This document shows positions 1 to 10,891 of a stretch of DNA of 64,000 nucleotides, piece by piece (positions within the stretch are counted from its first letter, which is position 1; each line of letters begins with the position of its first letter). This DNA comes from Drosophila persimilis (lineage: Eukaryota > Arthropoda > Insecta > Diptera > Drosophilidae): assembly GCF_003286085.1 (NCBI RefSeq), contig NW_020825354.1, positions 682,001-746,000 on the forward strand, written 5' to 3'. Position numbers and translations under genes: made by a program. Under the pieces are notes generated by a model that ran no database searches, had not been told where the DNA came from, and saw only the letters and a program-made list of their open reading frames with translations.

Positions 1-199
1 TTTTGTGAGCGTGCTGCGCATTTTACTTATTATAATTGATTCTTTAATAATTTTATTTTATTTTAGTTTTTTTTTTTTTTATTAGATATTAAGTGAAAAT
101 AAACGATGCGACGTTTTGTTTTGACGTCATCGCAAATGACAAGAAAATGACAGATGTGTGGCCTTGCTCTTATGATTAATATATACATATATACACGTT

Positions 200-1310
200 T
201 TTATACCCGATACTCAAAATGAGTATTGGGGTATATTAGATTTGTGGTAAAAGTGGATGTGTGTAACGTCCAGAAGGAATCGTTTCCGACCCCATAAAGT
301 ATATATATTCTTGATCAGCATCAATAGCCGAGTCGATTGAGCCATGTCTGTCTGTCCGTCTGTCCGTCCGTCCGTCTGTCCGTCTGTCCGTCTGTCCGTC
401 CCCTTCAGCGCCTAATGCTCAAAGACTATAAGAGCTAGAGCAACGATGTTTTGGATCCAGACTTCTGTGATATGTCACTGCTCCAAAAATATTTCAAAAC
501 TTTGCCCCGCCCACTTCCGCCCCCACAAAGGGCGAAAATCTGTGGCATCCACAATTTTGACGATACGAGAAAACTAAAAACGCAGAATCGTAGAAGATGA
601 CTATATCTTCTAGAGTGCAAAATCTGAACCAGATCGTATAATTATTACAGCCAGAATCACGAAAACAATTTCACTCTTTCTCGCTCTGTCTCACTCTAAC
701 ACACAGGTTTCATGGTCGGTTTTGCCAATTGCAAAATATGAGTTCAAGGATCTCAGAACCTATAAAAGCCAGAGCAACCAAATTTGGTATCCACACTCCT
801 GTGATATCGGACCTTGACCGTTTCCTGTCCAAATTTCGCCACACCCCCTTCCGCCCCCGCAAAGGACGAAAATCTGAGGCAACCACAAATCTCAGAGACT
901 ATTAAGGCTAGAGTAACCAAATTTGGTACACACACTCCTTTAAGATGTCACTATAAAACGTATATCTCAGAATTTCGCCCCCCCCCCATCCGCCCCCACA
1001 AAGGACGAAAATCTGTTGCATCCACAATATTGCAGATTTGAGAAAACTAAAAACGCAGAATCATAGATAATAACCATATCTATCAGGTTGCTGAATCTGG
1101 ATCAGATCAGATCATTTTCATAGCCAAAAGGAGCAAATCAATTTGCACTGGCTACGCAGCGCCCGACGTCACGCTCAGACTGATTTTCTGTCTCTCTCGC
1201 ACGCACTCTTTGTCGTGTCGTTAAATATTAGCGGCGTCTGCCGGAGGAGAGCCATACTGACTTAGTATCGGGTATAACCGTAGAGTTGCGGTGTCCGCAG
1301 CAACTCACAA
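200..1310 (+). repeat. Interspersed repeat, obscura-type, with internal tandem units
   Basis: The block opens with TTTTATACCCGATACTC followed by AATGAGTATTGGGGTATA and closes near CTTAGTATCGGGTATAACC. Between them lie a TCTGTCCG run (about 347-402) and at least three imperfect copies of a segment ending in CCGCCCCCACAAAGGACGAAAATCTG (about 505-545, 850-880, 985-1015). No long reading frame is present. This looks like a non-autonomous interspersed element. DINE-1/Helitron-like or SGM-like families of the obscura group are possible, but I cannot assign the family by eye. Confidence 0.6.
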
Positions 1311-2071
1311 CGTTCCCCCTCGTTTTATTTGGATTTTGGTTTAAATTGAAATGCTATGAAGTAGAAATGGAAGGGCTGCCGAGTGTATCCGTTCGCTTAT
1401 GGGAAATTTGTACAGCGAATGTGCAATAAATTACTCTTACGCACAAATTATTTATCTTAAATTGTACCCCTCCACCAAATCTATTAGCCAAACCACATTT
1501 AAGAGCGTATCCGTTCGTTTATGGGACATTTGTGCAACGAATGTGGACTAGTGGATCATGGGTATAGCACCTGCGCTTCTCAAAATGTCTCATCCTAACA
1601 AATGTTGGGACCTCTACTCTATGTCCAGGATAAACGTTTTCTACGATGCACAAAAGTGTCTCAGATCTCTAGCCCTCCATCAAATATATGCCTATCGAAT
1701 ACTCAAACAACAGATTCAATTTACGAGTGTATGGTATATGACTCAGAAAGCGTTAGGTATTTTTTATTTAATTTCCCCAAACAGGTTCAAAACAGCAGCT
1801 CGGGCGACGAATACTAATCAACCTGCGAAACGGGTTCAATGAAATGGATTTTAATTTGACAGAGATTATCATTTGGTGTTGAAGAATCGCATTAGCATTA
1901 ACATTGACCCCTATTTCGCGCTATCCAGATAAAGAGAGAGAGAACGTGTGAAAAATTTGCAATTATATGATCGATAGTTGTTCCATAGTTCTAGCTAGCT
2001 TTCGCTTTCCGTCTATAGAAAGACGTGTGCGTACTCGTACAATTCACAACAATCTGCACGAGTTACTCTCC

Positions 2072-2113
<42 letters not shown>

Positions 2114-3060
2114 TATTGTGTTTCAAGGAATTACACTAATCTAATCCGAATCAAACCAAATTCGAATCCGAATCAATCTAATCGAAAACTGTTTTGCCAT
2201 TGCCCAGAGGCGACCTTCAACCTTCAAAACGATTCTTGAAACAATGAATGGAACTGCAGTCGATGCCGTTAGATATGCATATGCGGAAGTCATGGGCGTC
2301 GATTGGAGGGATATTGATCCTCCCAAATGTGTGGTCAACTCACAATTTCGATTAAAGCTCTCATGTGTGTATGTATGTACATATGTACATGGAGAAATAA
2401 TATGCCACAGTTTCATGAAACAAATGTGGTTGCCCTGCCTGGGTACAGGCCACGGTTACGTGTGATGGCAAAAAACCACTTTCTTGCAACTACTCTTTTC
2501 AAAGATCATATTTCTGATCAACTGGTTCTATTTTTTCCTATACTATTTAAATATTTCCTTTCTATATTCATCTGAGACCCATTACTCTGGGTTTAATTCC
2601 GAAATAATTCGTGCGCGAAGCCCATTCGCTGTTTGTCGTTTGCCATTCGTAACGAATGTGTTCGTTCGCTTATGGGAAATTGTTAAAGCAATTGACTAGA
2701 TACACTAGAGTGGACCAGGGGTATTAGATCATTAATATACCAGTAATAGACAAGTACCCCTTTGACTAAGCCCCTGTTCGTTGTTATGCATTTGGTTATA
2801 CGCCTTATATAATCCAATTGCTGAATTCCGTAAACATCGATCGCATTGATGGCTCGATTGATTGGAAGAAGTGAGAACGATAGAAAGAGATGCAGCGAAA
2901 AGCACAGTACTCTGAGTATACAAATATGCAATTCATTTAACTGGCGCTTGCACCGGACCCAAATAAAACGTTTCCTCCAATCAATTCGGTAAATTTCCAT
3001 GCGTTCCACTGCCACGGCATTGCTGGGCCCTGAAGAGGGGGCTGGTCGCAGAGGGCCATA
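1311..3060. other. Intergenic stretch, no secure gene
   Basis: It holds a CT-rich microsatellite at about 2065-2114 and two copies of a short sequence of the form ATCCGTTCG(C/T)TTATGGGA, with a third related copy at 2650-2683. A short open frame begins at 2244 but shows no recognisable domain and runs into a TATGTA simple repeat. Nothing here supports a gene. Confidence 0.5.
2065..2114. repeat. CT microsatellite
   Basis: A TCTCTC run with single interruptions, about 50 bp long. Confidence 0.9.
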
Positions 3061-3066
3061 CATGTA

Positions 3067-3385
3067 CTATATAGGGAGAGAGGAGCAGGTGTAACAATCA
3101 CGAAACGTGCGCTGGGCCGACGATCATCCAAAGCGAGAAACGAGCAAGAATTCGATTCGCAAAAAAAATCCGACAATGGGCACGTGCATTGGAAATACCG
3201 ATTCGGATACAGAATTCCGGTACGCCACCGGATCCTTGAACCTGATCGAACCACTTCCTGCTGGCGGGCTGGAACGACGACCGGCCTGCTGCTGTTCCAA
3301 TTCAGTGCCACAATGCCGTGACGCAATCAGCGACAAATATGCCCGAGTATACACCCGTACACATTTGAAACTTAACTTTGAATGA
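3067..3385 (+). CDS. Possible small gene (69 codons) behind a TATA-like box
   Basis: CTATATAG at about 3067-3074 could act as a TATA element. About 100 bp downstream an ATG at 3176 in a fair context (CGACAATGG) opens a 69-codon frame to 3385. The peptide starts Met-Gly-Thr-Cys-Ile-Gly, which would suit N-myristoylation plus palmitoylation, and it has a CCC triplet near the middle. The family is not recognised. It could be a real smORF, the first coding exon of a longer gene, or chance. Evidence is weak. Confidence 0.2.
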
Positions 3386-3775
3386 TTGCTGACAAAGGCA
3401 ATTCCGAGATTTTATGTACCCATAAATGTGTTCCGTCTGGAGAGACATATTTGAAATATGGAGTAATTTAGTGAAAATAATACGAGTACGTAGGTGTACC
3501 AATTGTAATAAAATTAACCACTTGGCTGATTGGCTTTTGATATTTCCGAGTTGCAGGCGAGCGAGCAATTTATTTCGCGCTGGAATCAGTTAAAGCTAAA
3601 GCTGCGGGGGATTTTTCCATTTCTATTGATCTTTGTCGAGAGCTTTGCATGGGGACAATAACAATCAAATGAAAAGTTGTGGGAGTGTGTGGGAGTAGTT
3701 TTTTATAAACTCCAAAGAAATACATATGCACATACGAGTACATCTGGAGTTTATCCAAATTCTTGTATGAAAACG

Positions 3776-3985
3776 AGGATGGATGCCACAGATTTTCGTC
3801 TTTTGTGGGGCCGGAAGAGGGCGGGCGAAGTTTTTCAAATATACCTATAATAGTGAGATATCCCTGTAGCTCTTAGATCTAAGCGCTCATCCGGCCGGAT
3901 AGCCGGAGAGTGCTTCCTTCTGGGCGTTACACACATCCACTTTCACCACAAATCAAATATACCCCTATACTCATTTTTAGTATTG
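3776..3985 (-). repeat. Inverted fragment of the 200-1310 repeat
   Basis: Read on the minus strand it repeats the order of the upstream block: AATGAGTAT(A/T)GGGGTATAT, then GTGGATGTGTGTAACG(C/T)CC, then GCCC.CTTCCG.CCCCACAAA..CGAAAATCTGTGGCATCCA. Several hundred bases of the full element are missing, so this is a deleted copy in opposite orientation. Confidence 0.75.
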
Positions 3986-3989
3986 ACTA

Positions 3990-5600
3990 TAAAAAAAAGT
4001 AATACCATTATTTTAGCCGGATATACTTTTAAATTTGCTATTTATTTATTTGCTGTACAAATTTCCCATAAACGAACCGACACATTCGCTACGAATGGCT
4101 TACCAAATATGACCATTCACCACGAAGGTTCGGTTGTTGTATTAATATTTGAGTATTTTTTAAAACCTCTTGATGATATTTGATGTTTAACCGGGCCACT
4201 AGGTGGTGTGGTTTGCCTTGCAATATAATGATTTTTTTTGTATAGTTTTTTATAGTTAAAGATTAAGATTTTAGATAAGTAATATTAATTTTTTTTTTAA
4301 TTTCTGAATACAAACCTCGAGCTTATATTACCAACGGGTGGTGTTTTTCATCATAAAATGCAGCTAATACCAGGTGCTTTTATCAGTGTATATTAGTCTT
4401 ATTTTCAGCAAATTTATTAAAGTGCTGTTCTGTTAACTGTGCAGCTAATCGTCATTGATCCACATCGCTTGCTGATCGTTTATCGATTGACTGCATCCAT
4501 GCTATTTGCAAGCTCTCCGATCCGATCCCTTCCCTTCGCTTTCCTTCGGAATAGAATGCCACTAAATTGTTCAGCTTTTTTCGATAATCAGTTTAAGGGA
4601 AGAGAATTTTCGTGATTGTGTGTTGCTCCCTTCCTAGCTTGCCCTTCCCCTTAAACGATAACCGTTATATGCATTTTTGCAGTGCTTAGACACACACACA
4701 CACACACTCGCTCAAACAACAATGTCAGACACACACACACACACAATGGCATATGTCGAGTGCTGATGTTTCGCTTTTTGTTTGCTTGACGCCGCCGGGG
4801 GCCCCAACCCGATTCTGTTGGCCAACTCGAGCATTGAGTCTGGTTTGAGTTCTTGCCGCGCACGGTCCTACGATCGCCGGGAGAAAACCCACAACATACA
4901 TTGGTCTAATTGTACTCGTACGTACTCGTTATTCCCCTTCATTGATCGAGCAATTGAAAGGTGAAAATTAAATTTGAAACGAGTATGAGACTTCGATTCC
5001 GATCGATGCTTATCGGAGATATTACCATGTATAGGCATCGCTTATCAGAGAGCATTCTGTTCTAATTAAAAGAAAATAGGCACGATATTGATGGATTATG
5101 TGATATGGATTGGTTTATGTCAGTGATTTACTACCGGCTCTGTGAATATGTGCAAATTGCGTCACTGTGAATTATAACAACAATTAAATCAACGTGCGTT
5201 TCGGGGGAGTTAAATAACCGGAATTTACTCAAAAGTTTTAATTTATTTGGAATGATTTGGCAAAACAACCTTGAGTGGCTCAAAGTTAATGAGCCTTCCT
5301 TCCTGGTCCCCGCAGTTGAAAGCATTTGTTTGATTTACTTTCAAATGTTTTTTTATTTCTATTAGATATTTGTTTTATGATTGCCACCCATTTTTCATAC
5401 AAGGGGTTAGTGGATAGTGCAAGAAAAATGTAATGGGGTAATGCATCAGAGAGAGAGAGCGAAGATTAACAGCTCATCTGTTTATTGTCCCTCACTCTCA
5501 TTAGCTTTGTTCTCCCTACGCTCATAGTAACAGCAGATGTAGAAGGAGTACGAAATAGATCCTCTCTTAAAAGCTTGCCGTCCCTCTCCCACTTGTGAGA
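3990..5600. other. Intergenic stretch upstream of the transporter gene
   Basis: AT-rich sequence. It contains an inverted copy of the CGTTCG/TTATGGGA short repeat (4055-4098) and CA microsatellites at 4688-4705 and 4728-4745. GAGA-type repeats at 5449-5461 could belong to the promoter of the next gene. No gene is supported. Confidence 0.5.
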
Positions 5601-5809
5601 CATATTTGAAGAACCGTTAGGCTTGCTCTCATCTCACACAACAGCCGATGCAGGTGCAGAAGTAGAATGGGAAGAAGAGGGCGGAATAGAAACTAAAAAA
5701 CTTTCAATTTCATTTAAAACGACGTCCGACTCCGTCTCATTACCACACACAGCAAGAGCAAAAGCAGCAGCAGAGCGTCAGCGAACAGAAGGCCATCGAA
5801 GCTGGCGAA

Positions 5810-7447
5810 ATGGGCAGAACACTGGAGATAACACCGGTAACGGTAACAGCAACGGCAAATGGAGACCATCAGATGGAGAAACAGGCAACGGATGTGGAGG
5901 GCAGCAGCCCGGTGAAAAGGCGTCATGCCACCAGCAATTTGGAGGCAGCCACACATCTCTTTAAGGGCAGCGTGGGCGCTGGTCTCTTTGCGATGGGTGA
6001 TTGTTTCAAGAATGGCGGACTGGCGGGTGCCACCATCTTGCTGCCGATCATTGCCGTGATGTGTGTCCACTGCGAACGGATGCTGATTCGCGGCTCCGTC
6101 CTAGCCGTAGAGCGGACGCCGGGCGCCACCTTTTTCGATTACCCAGAGACGGTGGAAAAATGCTTCGAGTATGGGCCGCGTCCCCTGCGTCGCATGTCGC
6201 GCATCATGAAGCTCATTGTCGAGATGTTCCTGTGCGTCACGCAATTCGGCTTCTGCGCCATTTACTTTGTCTTCATCACCGAGAATTTGTATCAGGTGAG
6301 TCCGACTTCCAACTTCAACAGGCTGCGATAATTGCATGGGTGGTTGCAACTCGGTTCGTTCTTTTGAAAAGTTTTAATTGATTAAAGTGGCTTACCATAA
6401 AATAATCCCTACACTTCTCTTTGATACAGGTACTGCAACAGAATGGAGTGGACATCAGCATGAGTATGGTGATGCTGATCACCCTGCTGCCCGCCATGAT
6501 CCCCTCACTGATGACCAATCTCAAGTACATCTCGCCGGTGTCGGCCTTTGCAAATGTTGCACTGCTATTTGGCCTGATTGCCACGCTGTCCATAGCCTTT
6601 TCGGACGGACCGATGCCACCGTTGGGCGATCGGCATCTGTTCACCAGTGGGTCCCAGCTTTCGCTATTCTTTGGCACAGCCCTCTTCTCGTATGAGGGCA
6701 TTGCCCTCATCCTACCGCTGCGCAATTCGATGCGAAAGCCGGAGAACTTTAGCAGCCGCTTTGGAGTGCTTAACTCGACCATGTTCTTCACTACGGCCCT
6801 GTTTATCTTCACGGGCTTCGTCAGCTATGTGCGCTGGGGCGAGGATGTGGCCGGCAGCATTACCCTCAATCTCGTTGTGGAGGATGTGTAAGTTCTGCTC
6901 AAAGCAGGTGGAAGCTGTAACTAAATCTTCTCTTATCTTCTTCGCGCAGCTTGTCGCAGGTGGTGAAGGTTGTGGCCGCTTTGGGCGTATTTCTTGGCTA
7001 TCCCATACAGTTCTTTGTCATGATGAAGATACTCTGGCCGCCGCTTAAGCGGTCCAACAGCTGTGCCCAAAAGTATCCCATCAGCATGCAAGTGGCCCTG
7101 CGCTTCGTTATGGTAATGATGACATGTAAGTAGTTCGATGCCTCCATGTCTGTCCAACTGATTCTTACTAAGGTTTATGTTTTCTATTTCCTTTCAATTT
7201 GTCAGTTGGCGTTGCTCTGGTGGTGCCCCAACTGAATCTTTTCATATCGCTAATCGGAGCTCTCTGCTCGACGTGCCTGGCCTTTGTTATACCAGTTCTC
7301 ATTGATTTCGTAGTACGTGCCCAGGTGCCCAAGGGCCTGGGGCACTGGTCATATGCAAAGAATTTACTTATTTTGGCAGTGGCTCTGCTGGGCATTGTCA
7401 CTGGCACCTATCAAAGCATCGTCGAGATTATAAGACAGTTTAAGTAG
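5810..7447 (+). CDS. SLC36/PAT-type proton-coupled amino-acid transporter
   Basis: Four coding exons (5810-6295, 6430-6887, 6950-7125, 7206-7447) join in frame to 453 residues, the usual length for insect SLC36 proteins. The first membrane segment has the family signature around residues 45-65 (HLFKGSVGAGLFAM then KNGGLAGA). About ten further hydrophobic helices follow and the C-terminus is short. The family moves small neutral amino acids with protons across plasma or lysosomal membranes; the substrate of this member is unknown. ATG 5810 is the first in-frame start. A 5' leader likely begins near 5480-5620. A poly(A) signal AATAAA lies near 7685, so the gene converges on Arpc3. Family is certain; which of the several fly PAT paralogues this is, I cannot tell. 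Confidence 0.9.
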
Positions 7448-7862
7448 GTAAATCCGTTGTCAAGTCTTTCTTTGTAAATAATGCTGTAATTTCTGTATTA
7501 TGTGAATGCGCTGTAATGTTGTAAAATTCGTTTAGTCTTAAGTCTTATTCCTATACAATGTATTTTTCCATTTTTTTTTGTTTGTTTATAGTTTTAAGCT
7601 GTGCATTTTTTGTATGTATGGAACTTTAATTGGCTTTCAGAAAGAGAGAAACAACAAAATGATCTACAACAGAAAATAATTTTAATAAATGATTACAAAT
7701 CGTGAGTGGCTGGCCTTTTTGAATTTGGCGCTCATGGTGGCGTCATGTTTCCCATCACTAGAAACCGCTCACACTTATCGGAAAGTATCGAAATATTTGG
7801 TATTTTAACAAGTCTCAAATCTAACAGTCAAGATCAACGCATTTCATCGACGTAAGAAAGTC
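7448..7862. other. Convergent 3' UTR interval
   Basis: AT-rich sequence between the stop codons of the transporter (+) and Arpc3 (-), with a plus-strand AATAAA near 7685. It presumably holds both 3' UTRs. No further gene is seen. Confidence 0.6.
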
Positions 7863-8604
7863 TTACATTCCTGGCGTTGATAAACTCTTATCCATAAAAC
7901 GCTTCTTTGCAAAGCATAGCCACCATTTGCTGGGCTTATCGTCCGACGTGTCAAAGACCTTTTCCAGCAAACGATTGCCGGTCTCCTGACGCAGCTGCAG
8001 CAAGTACTGACGCATCAGCTCCGGTTCGTTTGTCTTGACAAAGACCGAGTTCAGCGGAAATCCAGGATCGCCCGGCAGGTCAAATTTTGAGATGGCCAGA
8101 CTGTAGAGCTCCTGCTGTCCCTGGCTCTTATTGTTGCATCGCGCCAATCGCTTCAGGCAGTCGGTTATGTAGAGCGTTACATAGATAAGAACCCGGTCCA
8201 CTTCCGACTGCGATTAGATATGAATTAATATTTTTTGGGGGGTAGTGAATGTATGTACATGTTTCTGTCTGATGTGGGTATGGTATGCACAAACCTTCAC
8301 TTCGTATTCGCGAAAGAAAACGTTCGATTTGAAGTAATATAGTGACTCATCAATGATGTCGTTATCACCATTATAATTGGGCGCTGGGCCTCGCACTTGG
8401 GTGCGTAGCGGCAAGATGGCCATGTTCCCCACCGTTTTGTGGAACTCCTCGATCTCTGAATGATATGCCTTGTAAAAAAAATATAAACAAATCAGTATGT
8501 TGTAAGTTATCAAATTTAAAAGCAAATTAAGGTAAAACCCAGTTTACACGCTCACGAAATTGAAGCCTGGCCTGGAAGTCTGCCTCTGGCCAAAAGCTTA
8601 CCAT
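7863..8604 (-). CDS. Arpc3: Arp2/3 complex subunit 3 (p21-Arc)
   Basis: Three coding exons on the minus strand: 8602-8604 carries only the ATG (ATG|GTAAGC donor), then 8295-8468 and 7863-8207. The spliced protein is 173 residues against about 178 in vertebrates. Conserved blocks include [57 protein letters not shown] and [14 protein letters not shown]3 bridges the actin-like subunits in the complex that nucleates branched actin filaments. D. melanogaster has two paralogues, and I do not decide between them. The single-codon first exon is unusual but fits both the frame and the splice signals. Confidence 0.93.
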
Positions 8605-9354
8605 TTAAAGACTTTAGATACTCTACAAACAAATGTAAATAATTCCTTGCGAAATTAAAAGTTATTTTCCGAATGTCAGTAATCGTAAGTGTTGTGAAGC
8701 GTGACAATTTTCAAAGTTTCAGTATTGTTTTAATGACTTCCTCCCCTAGGTCACACACCTTGCAATCTTCTTAGATATATATCGGTAAGCTGATCAAATA
8801 TTGTTGGTTTAAATCTCTAGGTCTATAAACGGTCGAGATTACGTTATGGCGCCTCACAACAACTATTCGAAAAAACTAGACCTGACCCAATAAAAGAGCC
8901 CATTTCCTACAAAGTAATATAATCGATTCATTAATACACCCAGCACTAAGAAAATAAGTTCCCCTCATTCCTTTTCTCTCGCATGGCGATGTCGAGAAAA
9001 AAGGTCTCATTCTCGAGAAGCCCACCTGTCTCGAATAAAGGACCTGCTAAAGCTCAACTTCTCCAGCCGGTCGTTGGCAGCCAGCGGCTAGAAGCGGAGA
9101 GACACAATGATAGATATCAGAATATATGATCCATTAGACCCACCTTGGCAATATTTACACTTAACGCAGCCGTCATAAAGGGGAGACCCTCCAGCTGTGA
9201 GATCCTTGTTGCACGACACACAAATGGCGATGGGCTGAACCAGGACACGGAAAATGAAGCGCGTATATAAAACCGGTCATATCGATATTTCATCGATAAG
9301 TCTCCAGCCAACAACAAAATGTAAATATAAATTTTACAAATGTAAACAACAAAA
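8605..9354. other. Divergent promoter region of Arpc3 and RABL3
   Basis: It separates two divergently transcribed genes. ATCGATA-type sites occur around 9279-9298 (CATATCGATATTTCATCGATAAG), suggesting a DRE-type housekeeping promoter for RABL3. A possible Cys-rich minus-strand exon sits at 9047-9234 and is listed separately. Confidence 0.5.
9047..9234 (-). CDS. Possible Cys-rich zinc-finger-like small exon pair
   Basis: On the minus strand a good acceptor (GTCCTGGTTCAG) precedes a frame from 9234 to 9144 with the spacing C-x2-C, then about 17 residues, then C-x2-C-x2-C (ICVSCNKDL ... DGCVKCKYCQ). A GTGGGT donor and a CTTCTAG acceptor would join it to 9087-9047, which adds one more Cys and ends at TAG. 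The Cys pattern resembles a zinc ribbon or part of a LIM finger. No in-frame ATG was found upstream, so the 5' end is missing or this is a relic. It lies in the Arpc3/RABL3 promoter gap. Confidence 0.22.
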
Positions 9355-10332
9355 ATGGCTAACAATCGTGTACGTATTGTTATTGTTGGCGATTCAGGTA
9401 TTTATTTGCATTTATTACACCAAAGTAATCCACAACTAACTAACTTATTGATGTTATACCTTGAATAGGGGTGGGAAAGACCTGCCTGACCCATCTGATT
9501 GCCCACAATGAGTCGTTGACACGCCCAGGCTGGACGGTGGGCTGCAACATCCAAGTGAAGATCCATCAGTTCAAGGAGGGCACAGCCCGGCAGAGCCAGT
9601 ATTTCGTGGAGCTCTTCGATATTGGCGGTTCGCTGAGCCACAAGAATACACGCGGCGTCTTCTATTCTGGCGTACATGGCATTATCTTGGTTCATGATCT
9701 GACGAATGGCAAGTCGCAAGAGCAGCTGCTCGACTGGCTGCACGAGATACTCAACAAGGAGGGCAAGGATACGTACAAGTCGCGTGGCAGTTCAATGCCG
9801 CCATCACCGTTGGCCAACTATTCCACAGACTCTTCCTTCCACGTCCGTTTCGACTTGGAGGAGTTCCTGGGCGCCACACAAACACCCATTCTGGTGATGG
9901 GCACCAAGCTCGATCTCATCGATGAGAAGCGTCAACCCAAGACGGCTCTGAAAAAAGCTGGTGGCATAGGTCTCTCTCCCTATTCCCCTTTATATTCCAT
10001 TTCTAAATACATCCCGTTTGTGTGTTTCAGCTGACAAATGTGGAGCCGAAGAGATCTGGCTGAACTGCAGAGATACGCGAAGTCTGGCGGCCGGCACCAC
10101 AGATGCCGTAAAGCTATCACGCTTCTTTGACTGTGTCATCGAGAAGCGTGAATCCATTGGCTGCTCTGGGTCACATTATTATGGATCTGGATCGGGATCT
10201 GGACCAGCAGGGGCAGACAGACGTCGGCCCCCCAGCACGGCCACGCAAGCGGCAGAGTATTCCCTGTATGGCGGCTCCTCCATCGATGCGGCCAGCGTTA
10301 TGCCGTTCCTCGAGACCAGTGACCTCAAGTGA
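9355..10332 (+). CDS. Rabl3: RABL3-type small GTPase
   Basis: Exons 9355-9397, 9469-9969 and 10031-10332 splice to 281 residues. The P-loop GDSGVGKT (about residues 12-19) is rebuilt across the first intron. Other signatures are WTVGCN, the switch-II region DIGGS, VHDLTN, the guanine-specifying GTKLD (TKxD rather than NKxD, as in RABL3) and the C-terminal DAVKLSRFFD..IEKR. There is no C-terminal prenylation Cys motif, matching RABL3. Vertebrate RABL3 acts as a homodimeric chaperone-type GTPase affecting RAS prenylation and cell proliferation. A Ser-rich insert before GTKLD and a Gly/Ser-Pro-rich tail are species-variable. Confidence 0.92.
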
Positions 10333-10891
10333 CTGACTGACAGGCGTCCGGTGTGTCTTATGTTTAGCTTTTAGACAAAATGGAATGTGATTAATTAAAT
10401 GTTATATTGTACACACAACACACTTTACTTTTCAATTAAAAAATGCATGAATTATCCAACGAGACAAGCGGTGAAAAACATTTGTGGCATTTAGCTAGTT
10501 TCCTTTATTGTCTTAAATCAACTTTTTTGTCGTAGTTGTAGTTGAAATCAGTGAGTATTTGAAGGTTCTTATAATGAAAGTGTAAGTACTTACATTTGTA
10601 TGCCCGATACTCGAAGAGTTTAGGTACATATATATTATTTAAGTGTTGGATGTTTTTCTTATTGGGTTCTAAAATCATAAATTAGTGAATTGCATTCTCT
10701 TTGCAAAAGGTCTGTTTCTTGTAAAAATATTACAAATGTAAAAAAAAGTAATTTCATTCAGTTCAAAACTATAAAACTGCCCATTCATTGGGGAGATGCT
10801 CTTCTAGAGTATTTTGTATTATAAACTACTTGTACTTATTTGGTTTTACATGCCATTTTGGCAGAGTTTCGTTTTATTTGTGATTGGGCGT
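10333..10891. other. Convergent 3' region of RABL3 and Rai1
   Basis: AT-rich sequence holding the 3' ends of the two flanking genes. A decayed trace of the CCGATACTC repeat is at 10602-10620. No gene is seen. Confidence 0.5.

Noticed and set aside
347..402. TCTGTCCG run as a CRISPR-like or functional tandem array
   Set aside because: A degenerate simple repeat inside an interspersed element in an animal genome; no spacers.
7201..7202. Reading the transporter exons as separate small genes
   Set aside because: All junctions have GT-AG signals and compatible phases that rebuild a full 453-residue SLC36 protein.
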